From Prosapia bicincta (taxonomy: Eukaryota; Arthropoda; Insecta; Hemiptera; Cercopidae), in the NCBI GenBank assembly GCA_036971475.1, contig JBAIZL010000005.1, positions 169,307,886 through 169,371,885 on the forward strand: a stretch of DNA of 64,000 bases, given 5' to 3'. Below are positions 35,990 through 47,981 of this stretch, piece by piece. The position numbers and the translations under genes were made by a program. The first letter of the stretch is position 1. The number at the start of each line of letters is the position of its first letter. Under the pieces are notes generated by a model that saw only the letters and a list, made by a program, of their open reading frames with translations, was not told where the DNA came from and searched no databases.

Positions 35990-36075
35990 AGATAAGTTTA
36001 GTAAATAGATTTTTAGCTTCTGAAGAGGATTCCATTTTGGGATTGAAAGTAAAGCATTGTTTTAAAACTAATCTG
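35990..36075 (+). repeat. Dispersed repeat, copy 1 of a pair
   Basis: TTCTGAAGAGGATTCCATTTTGGGATTGAAAG ... TTTTAAAACTAAT aligns with 63075-63140 (TTCTGAAGAGGATTTCATTC...AGAAAAG...TTTTGAAACTAAT). It may be a Penelope-like 3' end of the CTGAAGA...GAAA form. Confidence 0.55.
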
Positions 36076-36834
36076 AACTTTCATAAATTTTAATTGTCCA
36101 CAATCAATCAAAGATATTTTAAATAATTTGTTATAAAGCTATGTTCTTTGTTGCGCGAGGAAGTTAAAGTCTGGGAAATTCAGCAAATCAAGTTTGTCTT
36201 GATCTTTTATAATTCAGAAATATTTTATTTTAGAATTGTTAATTTTAAATTTTGGTAAATGTGTACACTAAATAAATTTAATTAGTTATAGAGGCATAAA
36301 ACATGATTTCCTAATTTTTCGTATTATTTACAATTAAAACGCGTTCATTTATAAATGTGGAATATCTTTATAAATTTGACTATAGTTTTTCTTCTAAATG
36401 TGTTGATATTTTAATTATATTATTCCTCGGCCAGGTTTCTTCACATTAATACATCATCGTAGTTTATTTAAAATTTTAGGTATTGTTTATTTATTTATTT
36501 CATTTCAAATGGTAGATTATATAGGAAATATAAATATGTGATATAAGTATTTAAGTTTAATTGATTTCTTTTACAATAGTTTGGATTAGGTTACTTAAGT
36601 GTAATCGATAAATGTAGCTATCTACTATACTATTGTGTACCTACTTTATTCAGTTAAGAGTACATGTTTTTAACCTAATATCCGGTTATAAGAATCTACA
36701 ATTCGCATAAAGTGCGTACGTGATAAATATCAAGTTATTTTTGTGTTTCATTTGGCAGCTGTATACTTATAAGCAAGAGAGAATACATTACAGATTTATA
36801 TTCAATAAACATAAATATATTTTATTAGGGATTA

Positions 36835-36836
<2 letters not shown>

Positions 36837-36869
<33 letters not shown>

Positions 36870-36889
36870 TAAAATGAGAAAGTCTGATG

Positions 36890-36956
<67 letters not shown>
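36837..36956. repeat. (AAT)n and (AT)n microsatellites
   Basis: (AAT) at 36837-36869, then 22 bp of unique sequence, then (AT) at 36892-36956. Confidence 0.95.
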
Positions 36957-36962
<6 letters not shown>

Positions 36963-38164
36963 GAACAAGCTTTAATATGTCTTAAAAATCAGAAGTAATT
37001 ACTAGCGTAATTTCCTTTATACCTGTCGTAGGAAGGTAATATGGTAGGATTGAGAACTGCACAAAATGAGCGTTAAAGTCCTTGTTATGTTATACAGAAT
37101 GGTCAAACAATAGTAAATCTTACGTCCAATGTCTGTGGATACAAGACTAATTCTGGTGTTATAATACGTGTTCGCAGGCTTCCTCTGCAACTTTCTGTGT
37201 AAGGAAGATTGAATATTTTGCATATGTATTTTGCTTAGATTGCTGTTTTTTGGTGCCGGATTTATCCAAAAATCAATTTGAAGGTTAATTTTAATGACAT
37301 TTAATTCAGCAAAAGAGGATAAATTTACTGATTAAAAATTGTTTTAATTGAAATTAATTAATTAAAACCTAAGGAAGGTTTCATTTTGAAAATTGGAATA
37401 GAAATAAATAATTTATTAACATTTTATTAAATTAATTAAAGATTTATTGAAATATAAATTCTTATATTTCTCAAGTGATACAAAATATTGAATAATAATA
37501 AATAATATAAAAATACAATTTGACTTAATTATGTGCAATAAATAAAATAATAACCTACGTGTTGACAGACACTCTTCAACATAAACCTAACATAACACAA
37601 AAGCAGCTGTTTTATAAAATCACGTGTCTACACTTTAAGCTATCATAGTTGTATAAAGCCACAAATATACAAATACATAGTGTCAAAGGATGTTGTAGAC
37701 TAGAAGATCTTACCCCGTACAATGTTTCTGTTCGAGCGCGACAAAAGAAGTCAGTATAAGTTTAAAAAATGACAAGTTAACAGAGAGTAGGGTAGCGTGG
37801 AGAACTGCGTTGCAAAGTATGACACGTGCTCGATTGGAAGATTTGAATTTAAGCAGAACACTACGAATAAATAAACTGAAAACTTGAGTTGTTTCGATTT
37901 TTTGATGACATTTTTTTTTATATCAAAGTGAACTAAGGGTCATTATTTTGAACGGAGGTAAATATACGTTAATAATTATTATTGTATTGATAGTCAACGT
38001 ACTAACTGTTTTCATGAGGTAAATACACCGAGGTTTTTAAGATAGATTGATAATGAACTTGTAAATATTTGAGCCTAAGAACTTACTTGGGAGGAAAGAA
38101 ATTTAATGTACTGTAGTCCTAAATTTTAAATCAGCATAACAAATTTTAAAACTCACTATAAGCA

Positions 38165-38225
38165 ATACAATACTTTTTCACTTACACATGTTTCGGAAAT
38201 ACAAGTTGTCTTCCTCAGTGCGTAC
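38165..38225 (-). mobile_element. Penelope-like terminal signature
   Basis: The minus strand reads GCACTGAGGAAGACAACTTG, then TATTTCCGAAACATGTG: the CTGAGGA ... GAAAC form seen at other Penelope-like ends in this window. It is followed by an AT-rich tail at lower coordinates. Confidence 0.4.
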
Positions 38226-38389
38226 TATGTACTCACAAGTCACCACAATTTTCAGTCAGTATGATAACTTTTGAAGTCGACATATATACAAATGAAAAAT
38301 AAATTCTTTGTGTTTGTTGTGCATAAATAGTTTTGCGAGCTTTTAAAAGATTTATTATTTTTTGATCGGTCTAAAACGTTCCCTTATGT

Positions 38390-39110
38390 CTCAAGATACC
38401 CAGTTTCCAATCCTCTCTTTTCGACCATGGGGTTTCATCTAATTGTTTTATTTTGTTGTTGTTTACCTTCTTTTCAACTAAGGCGAGGTCTTCCTTTTTT
38501 GCTGGTACCGCGAGGACCAAGTTAGTATCTGTCTAGGAAGTCAATCCTCAAGCAATCTTTGAACACGTCCATATCATCTAAGTTGCAGGTTATGAATATC
38601 GACTTTTATTGTGTGCCTTACTTTCTCCATTTCCCTTATTCTTATGTTGGTTACTCTCTCTAATCTTTGTTTACCTTCCGCTCGTTTAAATAAATATCAT
38701 TTCTGTTACTATTAGTTTTATTTTATATTGTTCCTTCATCTGCCATGCTTCATTGTTGAGAGGATTATACTTTTGACAATTGTGTTTGTATAATTTTTTG
38801 GGAACTGAGGTAGTTGTTTCGTACAATGAAATACTACTACCTCCTTCACTGATAAACTAATTTTGTCTATATTTGTACCTATGTTAAGAATAGGGGGGCT
38901 AGTTACGATCATTAGAGACTTTCGGTTTATACCGGTATACGTTAGCGCCAACACTTCGAAATCATACCAAAAAACATTTTTGGTAAACCTAAGAAACAGA
39001 TGCCCCCCCATACTAAGCGCTGGTAAATCTTTTGTTTTCGTCACGTGCCTAATCCTTTCTTCAACTCCCCCGTACAAACCTACACTATCTGTATATATTA
39101 ATACCTAAAT
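38390..39110. other. Unrecognised, more complex sequence
   Basis: Base composition is less AT-biased than the surroundings. The minus strand carries a 113-residue frame (38736-39077) overlapped by an 81-residue plus-strand frame (38863-39108). A second minus-strand stretch near 38550-38400 reads like protein (KKEDLALVEKKVNNNKIKQL). I find no known domain. A decayed retroelement is plausible. Confidence 0.3.
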
Positions 39111-40414
39111 TCTAATTTTGGAGTAGTTGCCACAGAACTCCCTTGCCAGTGACTTAGTCGCGATAATGATGACTTGATTAAAAACAAAATGAATCATGTT
39201 AATTTTTGGTTGGACCACGCCTTGTGATAAATTACTTATTATCTGTGTATTTAATTGGGCAGAATGTAAAATTTAAGTTTTTCATAGTATTTCTACAAAT
39301 CCCAATGTGTAAAAATACGATATAAAAATTATATTGATCAAATCTTGTACTAGATTTTAAAATGTATATTAAAAAGTAACTAGTCTATCAGAATTTAGTT
39401 ACAGCAAAATTTTCATTTCAGTTATAAAAGATGTTGTCTACAAATTGTACTGTCTATCAACCTTGTTTGATCTTATTTAATACTGATTTGTCCCAAATTA
39501 TCCCAAAATATCCCAAAATGTAATTTTTACTACTCTGGTTGTTTCTTCTACCATCTCGTTTCATCTACATTTCTTTTCTTTGTAAAATTTATATTTATTA
39601 CTTACGTATAAGACAAACCTCTTATAAATCATACATTTATGAATAGATTATAAAGAACTTTTGGTCTTTAAATGCATTCATAGTTTTGTATCTGTAGTAT
39701 TTAGTTTTCCCTGACCAGTTCTTTCACCATTGTTTCAGGGTTTAGAGGTTCTCTGTTGATTATTGTTGTGTTTTATTTCACTATTGAAGAAATAATTTTT
39801 AAAATTTAATTTCTACGAGTTAAAAATATTTTTTTATAATATTTATTTATAACTCCAAGCAAGTAGTTCACCCTACTTATTTTACAAAACAATATGTTAA
39901 TACTTTCCCATGGCGGCATATGAAGTACGGTTTGAGTTGATAGTGGGACATACTTCTATTTATTTTTAAGACAATGGTCACATTTGACTCCATTTGGTTC
40001 ATAAGACAGGTGATTTGACAGAACCTGTGCTGAGCAAGACAAACGCAACTAGAAAGTCGGATACAAAGGCTACGCTTCGACTGTTGGGACGTCAAAGGGA
40101 ACAAAGTGGGCGCCCTGAGTCAAAATGAGAAAAATCATTACTTATCAATTAAAGTTTGTAACAAAGTGCTTTGTTCTGTAAACACCAGTAATTTCCCAGA
40201 GGTGTAGAACTCGTTCTACAAGTAAAACAATGCTATTACAGAAAAGGATAGTAGGGATTTTTATTGTTAAAAGTACTCTTCTTCTTTTAAATATGTTTCA
40301 CTCACGTCTCTAGTATAATGTTATTCCAATGGTATTTAAATAAAATGTATTAATTAAAAAGTAAACTAAATTCAAGTACAATTTGTTGTTCCGTTTAGCA
40401 AGCACAAACATATT

Positions 40415-42430
40415 TATGACGCCTATACAAAGTAGCCATACTTCAGGAAAGCTACCTTACCTACAGAATATTATCATAATATTTCTACTACCAAATACCA
40501 GGGGATCATTACGTTTACTTATAAGGAGGTAAAGCGGGCAGAGGCTAGATTATGACACTTATAGAAAGTAGGCGTACTAAAGGTAAGCTACCTTACCTAC
40601 AGAATATTATCATAATATTTCTACTACCAAATACCAGGGGATCATTACGTTTACTTATAAGGGGTTAAAGCGGGCAGAGGCTAGATTATGACGCCTATAG
40701 AAAGTAGGCATTCTTCAGGTAAGCTACCTTACCTACAGAATATTATCATAATATTCCTACTACCAAATAACAGGGGATCATTACGTTTACTTATAAGTTA
40801 AAGGGTTAAAGCGGGCAGAGGCTTGATTATGACGCCTATAGAAAGTAGGCATACTTCAGGTAATCTACCTTACCTACAGAATATTTTAATAATATTACTA
40901 CTACCAAATACCAGGGGATCATTACGTTTACTTACAAGTTGTTAAAGCGGGCAGAGGCTAGATTATGACACTTATAGAAAGTAGGCGTACTAAAGGTAAG
41001 CTACCTTACCTACAGAATATTATCATGATATTACTACTACCAATTACCAGGGGATCATTACGTTTACTTATAAAGGGGTAAAGCGGGCAGATGCTAGATT
41101 ATGACACTTGTAGAAAGTAGGCGTACTAAAGGTAAGCTACCTTACCTACAGAATATTATCATAATATTCCTACTACCAAATACCAGGGGATCATTACTTT
41201 TACTTATAAGGGGTTAAAGCGGGCAGAGGCTAGATTATGACACTTATAGAAAGTAGGCGTAATAAAGGTAAGCTACCTTACATACAGAATATTATCATAA
41301 TATTCCTACTAACAAATACCAGTGAATCATTACGTTTACTTATAAGTTAAGGGGTTAAAGCGGGCAGAGGCTAGATTATGACACTTATAGAAAGTAGGCA
41401 TACTTCAGGTAAGCTACCTTACATACAGAATATTATCATAATATTCCTACTACCAAATACCAGGGGATCATTACGTTTACTTATAAGTTAAGGGGTTAAA
41501 GCGGGCAGAGGCTAGATTATGACACTTATAGAAAGTAGGCATACTTCAGGTAACCTACCTTACATACAGAATATTATCATAATATTCCTACTACCAAATA
41601 CCAGGGGATCATTACGTTTACTTATAAGTTAAGGGGTTAAAGTGGGCAGAGGCTAGATTATGACACTTATAGAAAGTAGGCATACTTCAGGTAAGCTACC
41701 TTACATACAGAATATTATCAAAATATTCCTACTACCAAATACCAGGGGATCATTACGTTTACTTATAAGGGGGTAAAGCGGGCAGAGGCTAGATTATGAC
41801 ACTTATAGAAAGTAGGCGTACTAAAGATAAGCTACCTTACCTACATCATGATTTTCCTACTACCAATTACCAGGGGATCATTACGTTTACTTATAAAGGG
41901 TTAAAGCGGGCAGAGGCTAGATTATGACACCTATAGAAGGTAGGCGTACTAAAGGTAAGTGATTCCGGCTACAGGATATCATAACTTCCACTTTTCCAAT
42001 GCCAGGGGATCATAATTGCTACTGATAAGGGCATAAATCGGGCAGAAGCCAGTTTATGATACCTTTAGAAGGTAGGCATACTATAGGTAAGTGTATCTGG
42101 CTACATGATATTATAATTTCTCCTTTATCAATGCCAGGGGATCATTATTGTTACTGATAAGGGGATAAATCGGGCAGAAATCTGTTTATGACACCTTTAG
42201 AAGGTAATCTTACTAAAGGTAAGTGATTCCGGCTACAAGATATCATAATTTCTCCTTTACCAATGGCAGGGGATCATTAATGTTCCTGATAAGGGGATAA
42301 GTCCGGCAGACGCCTATTTAGAACACCTTCAGAAGTTAGGCGTACTAAAGGTAAGTGAACTGGGTACACAATATAATAATGTCCCCTTTACTAATGCCAG
42401 GGGATCATTACGTTACATATAAAGAGATGT
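40415..42430 (+). repeat. Satellite-like tandem array, ~136-bp monomer, about 15 copies
   Basis: CAGGGGATCATTACG recurs at 40501, 40637, 40773, 40913, 41049, 41186, 41322, 41463, 41603, 41744, 41872, 42005, 42136, 42269 and 42399, giving spacings of 128-141 bp. Each monomer has GAAAGTAGGC, GGTAAGCTACCTTACC (a dyad with a 4-nt loop), GAATATTATCATAATATTC (a palindrome), CTACTACCAAATACC and AAAGCGGGCAGAGGC. The last four monomers (from about 41950) are clearly diverged and the central ones are nearly identical, as expected of unequal exchange. Confidence 0.95.
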
Positions 42431-43905
42431 AGAGATTTGTTTATGTGCTCGATAGATAGTAGGTCTGCTTCTTGTAAGGCCCTAGCATACACAATTCTCC
42501 TTCTCCTGTTGTTTAGCTATAAGGCTACATGTTTAGAATTATAATAATAAAGCATCTATAATTGTATATTAATGAAATAATTGAAACGGAGTGGGGAGGA
42601 GGAAGGTAGATCTACTACGTCACTTATTAGCACAGACGAGGTAGAATCAGCCACTACTTCTACTAAACCTTACCTAGCATTAAAGTCACGAAGCTAGTTG
42701 GAATCTCGTGCAGAGCCTCGTTGGAATGATTCATGACTTCATAGTACAGTGTGTCAGCCCTGAAGCCCACCTATAAAGGCAAGACTGTTCCTTTTTCCCT
42801 CCCTTGTGATGATACATTCCAGAGCGTTGTAATCACACATTACGTTTCCAAGTAGGGTATTAATATTTAATAATGGGAATTAGAAATTAAAAATGTTTTA
42901 GAAAATATATTTTTAATTTATTCCTGCCAAAATCACGTTTATTGTGAACTACAGTAATAAGAGATTAACAGTTGTATCTTTGTGGTTTTATATCAAACGA
43001 AATGGAATGTTTTGATATAAATCTATGAGTTTTGCAAAAATATTTTAAATTGTTGGTAACAATGAAGCTGAAAGTGAATATGCAGAAAGAAATGCTAACA
43101 CCTTGCAACCGAAGTAAAATGCTTCGATGTAAGAGAAGTAATAGATAGCGCGAGAGCCACGGGCAGTATTCTTAGTATGTGCTGTAAAAGTACTGTAATT
43201 GGCGACAATTATTTTTTTAACAAAAAGAAGACGGCTAAGAAGTCGGCCTTGGCCATTCTTCTTCAGTACAAGAATAACTTTTGTTCCTTATAAATGTCAT
43301 AAGATTAAGACCTTACACAGTAACAGGAACTGTTCCACTTACAGCGGAGTACTTCAAGTGTCACGGCGAAGGAAACAAAGAGATTGTTGTTCAATTTATC
43401 TCTAATGACATTTATATAAATACCAACACCACAATACCATGTGCGGGTGTTTGTACGTATGTTGGGATAGGGGTTAAGGACTTGAAACTTTATGTTTTTG
43501 GAAAATCTCTAATGATAGTACGTTAGAGTGAAATTGGGTTTAAAAGTGTCAGACGCGCCTAAAGAAGTTTATATTTAAATATTGGAACAAAATATACGCC
43601 TTATATAATAGAAAACCTCATAATTAATAAAAAAGCTTCTATAGACGTCAAAATATTTTGTAAATAAAAATTTAGTGAATTGAATTTTATTGAAATCAAT
43701 TGAAGAATATTCCTCCATGTCAAAAAAATGTAAAACGAAAATGCGTTTTCATAGAAAAATTTGAATACAAGTACATAATTTATTATAATTTTTATGAATT
43801 GATAGTATTAATAATAATAGTATATATTATTATTATTATATAATATATTAATAAGCTATTATATTATATTATATAATATTAAATAATATATTATATCATA
43901 TAACC

Positions 43906-43953
<48 letters not shown>
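42431..43953. other. Intergenic, nothing firm
   Basis: Includes short overlapping plus-strand frames at 43199-43526 that lack recognisable domains, then AT-rich sequence leading to (AT)n at 43913-43953. Confidence 0.4.
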
Positions 43954-43957
<4 letters not shown>

Positions 43958-44172
43958 TTAGACTATAATGTACTTTAACAAGAATCTTACTTGGTATACA
44001 TGCGAGTTAACTTTCGAAGATTAATTACGGTGTCTTAAGTATTGAGTGTCAACTGAGACTTTTTGAGTCTCAGTTGATGCTCGACAATGAAAACACCGTA
44101 ATTAGTCTTCGAAAGTTAACTCGCATGTAAACCAAGTAAGATTCTTGTTAAAGTACATTATAGTGTAAGTGA
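43954..44172. mobile_element. Foldback element, ~105-bp arms
   Basis: The left arm TCACTTAGACTATAATGTAC...GCGAGTTAACTTTCGAAG...ACTGAGACT is matched by the right arm AGTCTCAGT...CTTCGAAAGTTAACTCGC...GTACATTATAGTGTAAGTGA, with only a few mismatches and a ~5-bp loop. It sits next to (AT)n on its left side. No coding capacity. Confidence 0.85.
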
Positions 44173-44393
44173 TAAGTGAATACAAGAAAACAGTGTTGCA
44201 AATTTATATACATACGGTATATATATAAACTAATGAAAAATTTTCAGTAATAGGATTTTAACTTAGTAATGTGCAATAAATAAAGTAACATAACCTCCAA
44301 TAAATGTTAACACAGCTGCTTTAAAACACAACCTATAATATAAAATTAGCTGTTGTATGTAATAACATGTTATCACATACTAGCTACTTCTGA

Positions 44394-45105
44394 CAGCATA
44401 ACTGCTTAACTGATCCCAGAAGTCGAAGCAATGTAAGGGAAATACTGCCTTCTGATAGGTCGTGTAGCTTCTCTGTACATGATCTGTAAATTATTTCTTC
44501 TACCTATCTTGTCATTAGTTACAATAACAACAACTCGTGTTCCGTGTTTTATATTTAATTTTATATCGTGTGCGGTGTATTATAAACTTATTATTATCTT
44601 GAATTATTTTGTGTTTTCTACTTTTGTATCTTGTCAAAATTATTGTAGATTGCCTACCACCAAATTATCATTATAGAATGACGGAGAAAGAAATTCTTGA
44701 AAAATATGGTTTAAATACAATTATAATATTTTGGCGTGAATTAAACACTCCAATTTTTAACTATATTTATATAAACACTTCATTTCCGGTAAGTGCAGGA
44801 CTTTTGGGTATTTTACCTTAGAATGCTCCAAATTCAACGAAATTTCGTAAACAGGCGCAATTTGACACCCTTAAGCAAATTTCAAATTTATTTTACATTA
44901 TTTCCATCATTTTTTAGTATTTGAGGTCCATGTAATTTATTTTGAGTCATGCATATCTGAGGCCGAAATAATTTTTTCTAAAGGCTCTACGAATTTGACA
45001 GTTGTCGTTCGTGGAGTGGGAGGAGCTACACGACCAATCAAAAGGCAGTATTTGCCTTACATGGCTTCGCCTTCTGGGATAAGTTAATATGCCTTCTGAC
45101 CTCTC
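44394..45105. mobile_element. Non-autonomous DNA transposon with ~90-bp TIRs (~710 bp)
   Basis: The left end (TCTGACAGCATAACTG...TGATCCCAGAAGTCGAAGC..ATGTAAGG.AAATACTGCCTTCTGAT.GGTCGTGTAGCT, 44394-44478) is repeated inverted at 45010-45105 (GGTCAGAAGGCATA...TTATCCCAGAAGGCGAAGCCATGTAAGG.AAATACTGCC on the complement). The arms are about 85% alike by eye. The interior is AT-rich with no transposase. The target duplication is unclear, so the superfamily is unassigned. Confidence 0.75.
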
Positions 45106-45257
45106 AAATCTCTGGTGACCCGAATTGAAGAGTTTTTCTCCATATCAAAAAAGTGTCAGACACCACTTGAGATATATTTTTTTTAATTGCAATAAAATAT
45201 ATAGTTAATAATTATTTTATGAAATGAACTGTAGTGAGAGCTATCGAAGTATAAACC

Positions 45258-45261
<4 letters not shown>

Positions 45262-45312
<51 letters not shown>
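45262..45312. repeat. (TA)n microsatellite
   Basis: Pure TA run. Confidence 0.95.
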
Positions 45313-45315
<3 letters not shown>

Positions 45316-46301
45316 CCTATATATATATTAATTATTAAAAACAGTGACCGGATGTTATACAATATCTATAGAGCTATGTAGATGTGTTAGAATGTGATTT
45401 TAGCGTAATGGTAACGCGAAGAATTTTCCCGTAGAACATTTGTGTTGTCATGCCAAAATATGTATTTATTTCAATATGTTTTGTTAGTAACTTTATTTGT
45501 AAATAACATATGTAAATCGATAAAAATTTAAAGCAGTTTGTCAAGTATTATGCAACAAAACGTATTTTCTTTAGTGACAATAAATCTAGCTACTGAAGCA
45601 TATCGGTGAGTCAGTGATTACTAACTGTAAGAGAATTTTTATGTATTATACAATAGTAGCAATTTTTTCCCACTAGACAAAATAGGATATTCTCAAGTTC
45701 AGTACTGTTGTCCCACTCTTGTAACGCCTACCTGCATACAACCAATGATCAGTTAGACCTACAACCTAATTAGGCGTGGAAGTATCTCATGGTATTTCGC
45801 ATATTTGTAGAGCAATGTCTAGACGCGTCACAGCTTGCCCAAGACTGTGACGTCACCTAATGATGTTCTTTGTGTGCCTATATTTACATACAGCTTTCAA
45901 AGAATGTATTTTTGAAATAAAATTTCTGTAGGTGCTCCTGAAACCCTCCACCAAGACGTAGGTTATGTTACTTTATTTATTGCCCATAATTAGGTTAAAA
46001 AGATATTATTCAACTGTCATATACGTAAATCATTGCAGTTGCAATAAGCAAAAACCTAATGAAAGTAACTACATATTTATTTTTACGCTTCGGGGATTTT
46101 ATTGTCCATGATCGGCGAACTTGAAAAGATAATGATTTACCGAATTCAAGTAAATTTATGAAGAAATCTTACTAAAAAAGATCTTTATCATTGTCTATGA
46201 TGGCTCCTAAGTAGCGCTGCTGAGCTAGGCGGTAACGGTTTTCTATATAATAACATCTGCTAATATAACAACGACTTGCTATCTTTACACCTCCCGTAGT
46301 G

Positions 46302-47494
46302 ATGTCGACTAAAGAGGCGCAATGCGGGCCCCCAAGCGACGGGGTCGAGTCAATGGGGAAATGTTCCTCTAAGGGCAAGTCCACCCCCTTGAGGGTATAC
46401 GGACCTGCGAGGGCGTCTTCCGCGGCTGCGGTGGCGGCGCTTGACTGGCGCTCCGATACCTCATCTTGATCAGCCAATCCTGTTAGCACCGATTAGAACT
46501 AGGCACTTACTACACTATAACGGAGGTGTCTGCTGCCGAATCCGCCTACGATGATGCCAGGTATCGGCCCGTTGTAAGGAGGAATTGGAAGAAGCAGACT
46601 TGCCAGTCCGACTCCTGAACCGAATCCGAGGCGAAACCGATAGACCGTGGACCCTGTGAAGACTGCCGGCGCTGTTGCCGGCACAGTGGCTTACAGAACT
46701 CCACAAAAGGTCGCCGAATCGCCAAAATCCTGGCAATCACGATCTACCCAGGCCAACATCGTATAATTGACATAAGTAAGGAGTTCAAGTCCAAATATAA
46801 CCCTTACTTTTACATAGGAAAAATGGAGTGAAGCTCCAAACCAGCCCCTACGACGACTTTGTAAACCTCCATAGGTGTCTTAGGAAAAAGGGTATGTCCC
46901 ACCACGTATTCTGCCTCGAAAATGCGAGGACATTTAAAGTAGTAGTTTGAGGGGTGGATGAATCCACCGAAGCAGCGGAGGTCGGAAACGACCTTAAAAG
47001 CAGGGGTATGGAGGTCTTCAAAGTGTCCCAAATGAAGGGACACTTTACCAAGGGGCATCTGCCCATGTTCCTTGTGGAGCTAGCGTCCAATAAAAGACGC
47101 ACATGAAGCTATGTCACTGACTAGTATTTGTTTTATGCGGTTACGAGTGGAAGCCTATAGGCAGCCCACAGGTCCTGTGCAATGCTTCAACTGCCAGAGG
47201 ATAGGCTACACAACAAGTTGTTGTAAGGCCAATCCTCGGTGCGTTAAATGTGGCGAGGGCCAGGATTTCAAGACTTGGACAAAGGATCGAGACCACGTCA
47301 AGTGTATCCTCTGCGGGGCTAACCACACCACGAACTATCGAGGCTGCACCATTTACAAGCAGGCCGCCAAATCCAAGGCCCAGGCAAAGAAGAAGGCCGA
47401 CGGAGATAAAACCCCAAAACCGGTCCCTTCAGCCAAAACACTAACACAGGGGCCTGCTCCACGGTACACAACACCGAAAATTTCCTACGCCTAA
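46302..47494 (+). pseudogene. LINE ORF1 (gag-like, zinc knuckles), broken
   Basis: A putative start ATG at 46302 (MSTKEAQCGPPSDG) is followed by a stop near 46465 and several frameshifts. The 47111-47494 segment is open and shows a nucleic-acid-binding region: a PRE_C2HC-like block before it (MEVFKVSQMKGHFTKGHLPM, near 47010), then knuckles starting CFNCQRIGYTTSC, CVKCGEG and CILCGANHTTNYRGC. The first knuckle has lost its His. The C-terminus is Lys/Pro-rich. In Jockey elements ORF1 protein binds the element RNA. Confidence 0.85.
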
Positions 47495-47981
47495 GTATTT
47501 GCTCTGACTACCTCTGGGAAGCCGGTGCAAATGCTATCTTCTACAATTACATCCCCCAAACGGGCGCTTCTACCCAAGCCGCCCCTAATTCCTACACCCA
47601 ATCTATTGATACCCAAGCCCACTTCACTAAGGCAGGGAGACCCCCCTTTCCTAAATCCAGGGTAACCCCCCCCCGCAAAAGGAACGGAAGGATAGACGCC
47701 CCAAGCCCACAAAGGGCAGGACGGCTACCAGACCCCAGCCGGACCTCATGAGGCTCCTGCAGCACCCGTTAACCCACCCCTGACCACACCTACCTCGTCT
47801 GCTTCTAAAGACTGGGCGAAAGGAACCTTTGAACCGCTCCTAAGAGTTGTTAACCCCTCTCTGACCTGGAAAGCCTTCACAGGTGGACTGGGTCTTTTAA
47901 TTGTTAAGACTTTGTCAACACCTCCCTAAACCGTCTCAGAATTCCTGACTTCCTTCATCCAGTACGTCTCTTCTGTCAACC

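Larger units (their letters stand above)
35182..38160. other. Upstream region of lysozyme 1
   Basis: AT-rich intergenic DNA. It contains a poly(A) run at 35799-35817, (AAT)n at 36837-36869 and (AT)n at 36892-36956. I saw no gene and no convincing immune-response (Rel/NF-kB) site cluster near the promoter. Confidence 0.6.

Noticed and set aside
40415..42430. CRISPR-like array of direct repeats
   Set aside because: Monomers are about 136 bp and repeat throughout without unique spacers; the context is eukaryotic. It is satellite DNA.
46172..47102. Minus-strand open frames of 60-105 residues over the LINE
   Set aside because: They are antisense shadows of the GC-rich LINE ORF1, which has zinc-knuckle and PRE_C2HC-like motifs on the plus strand.
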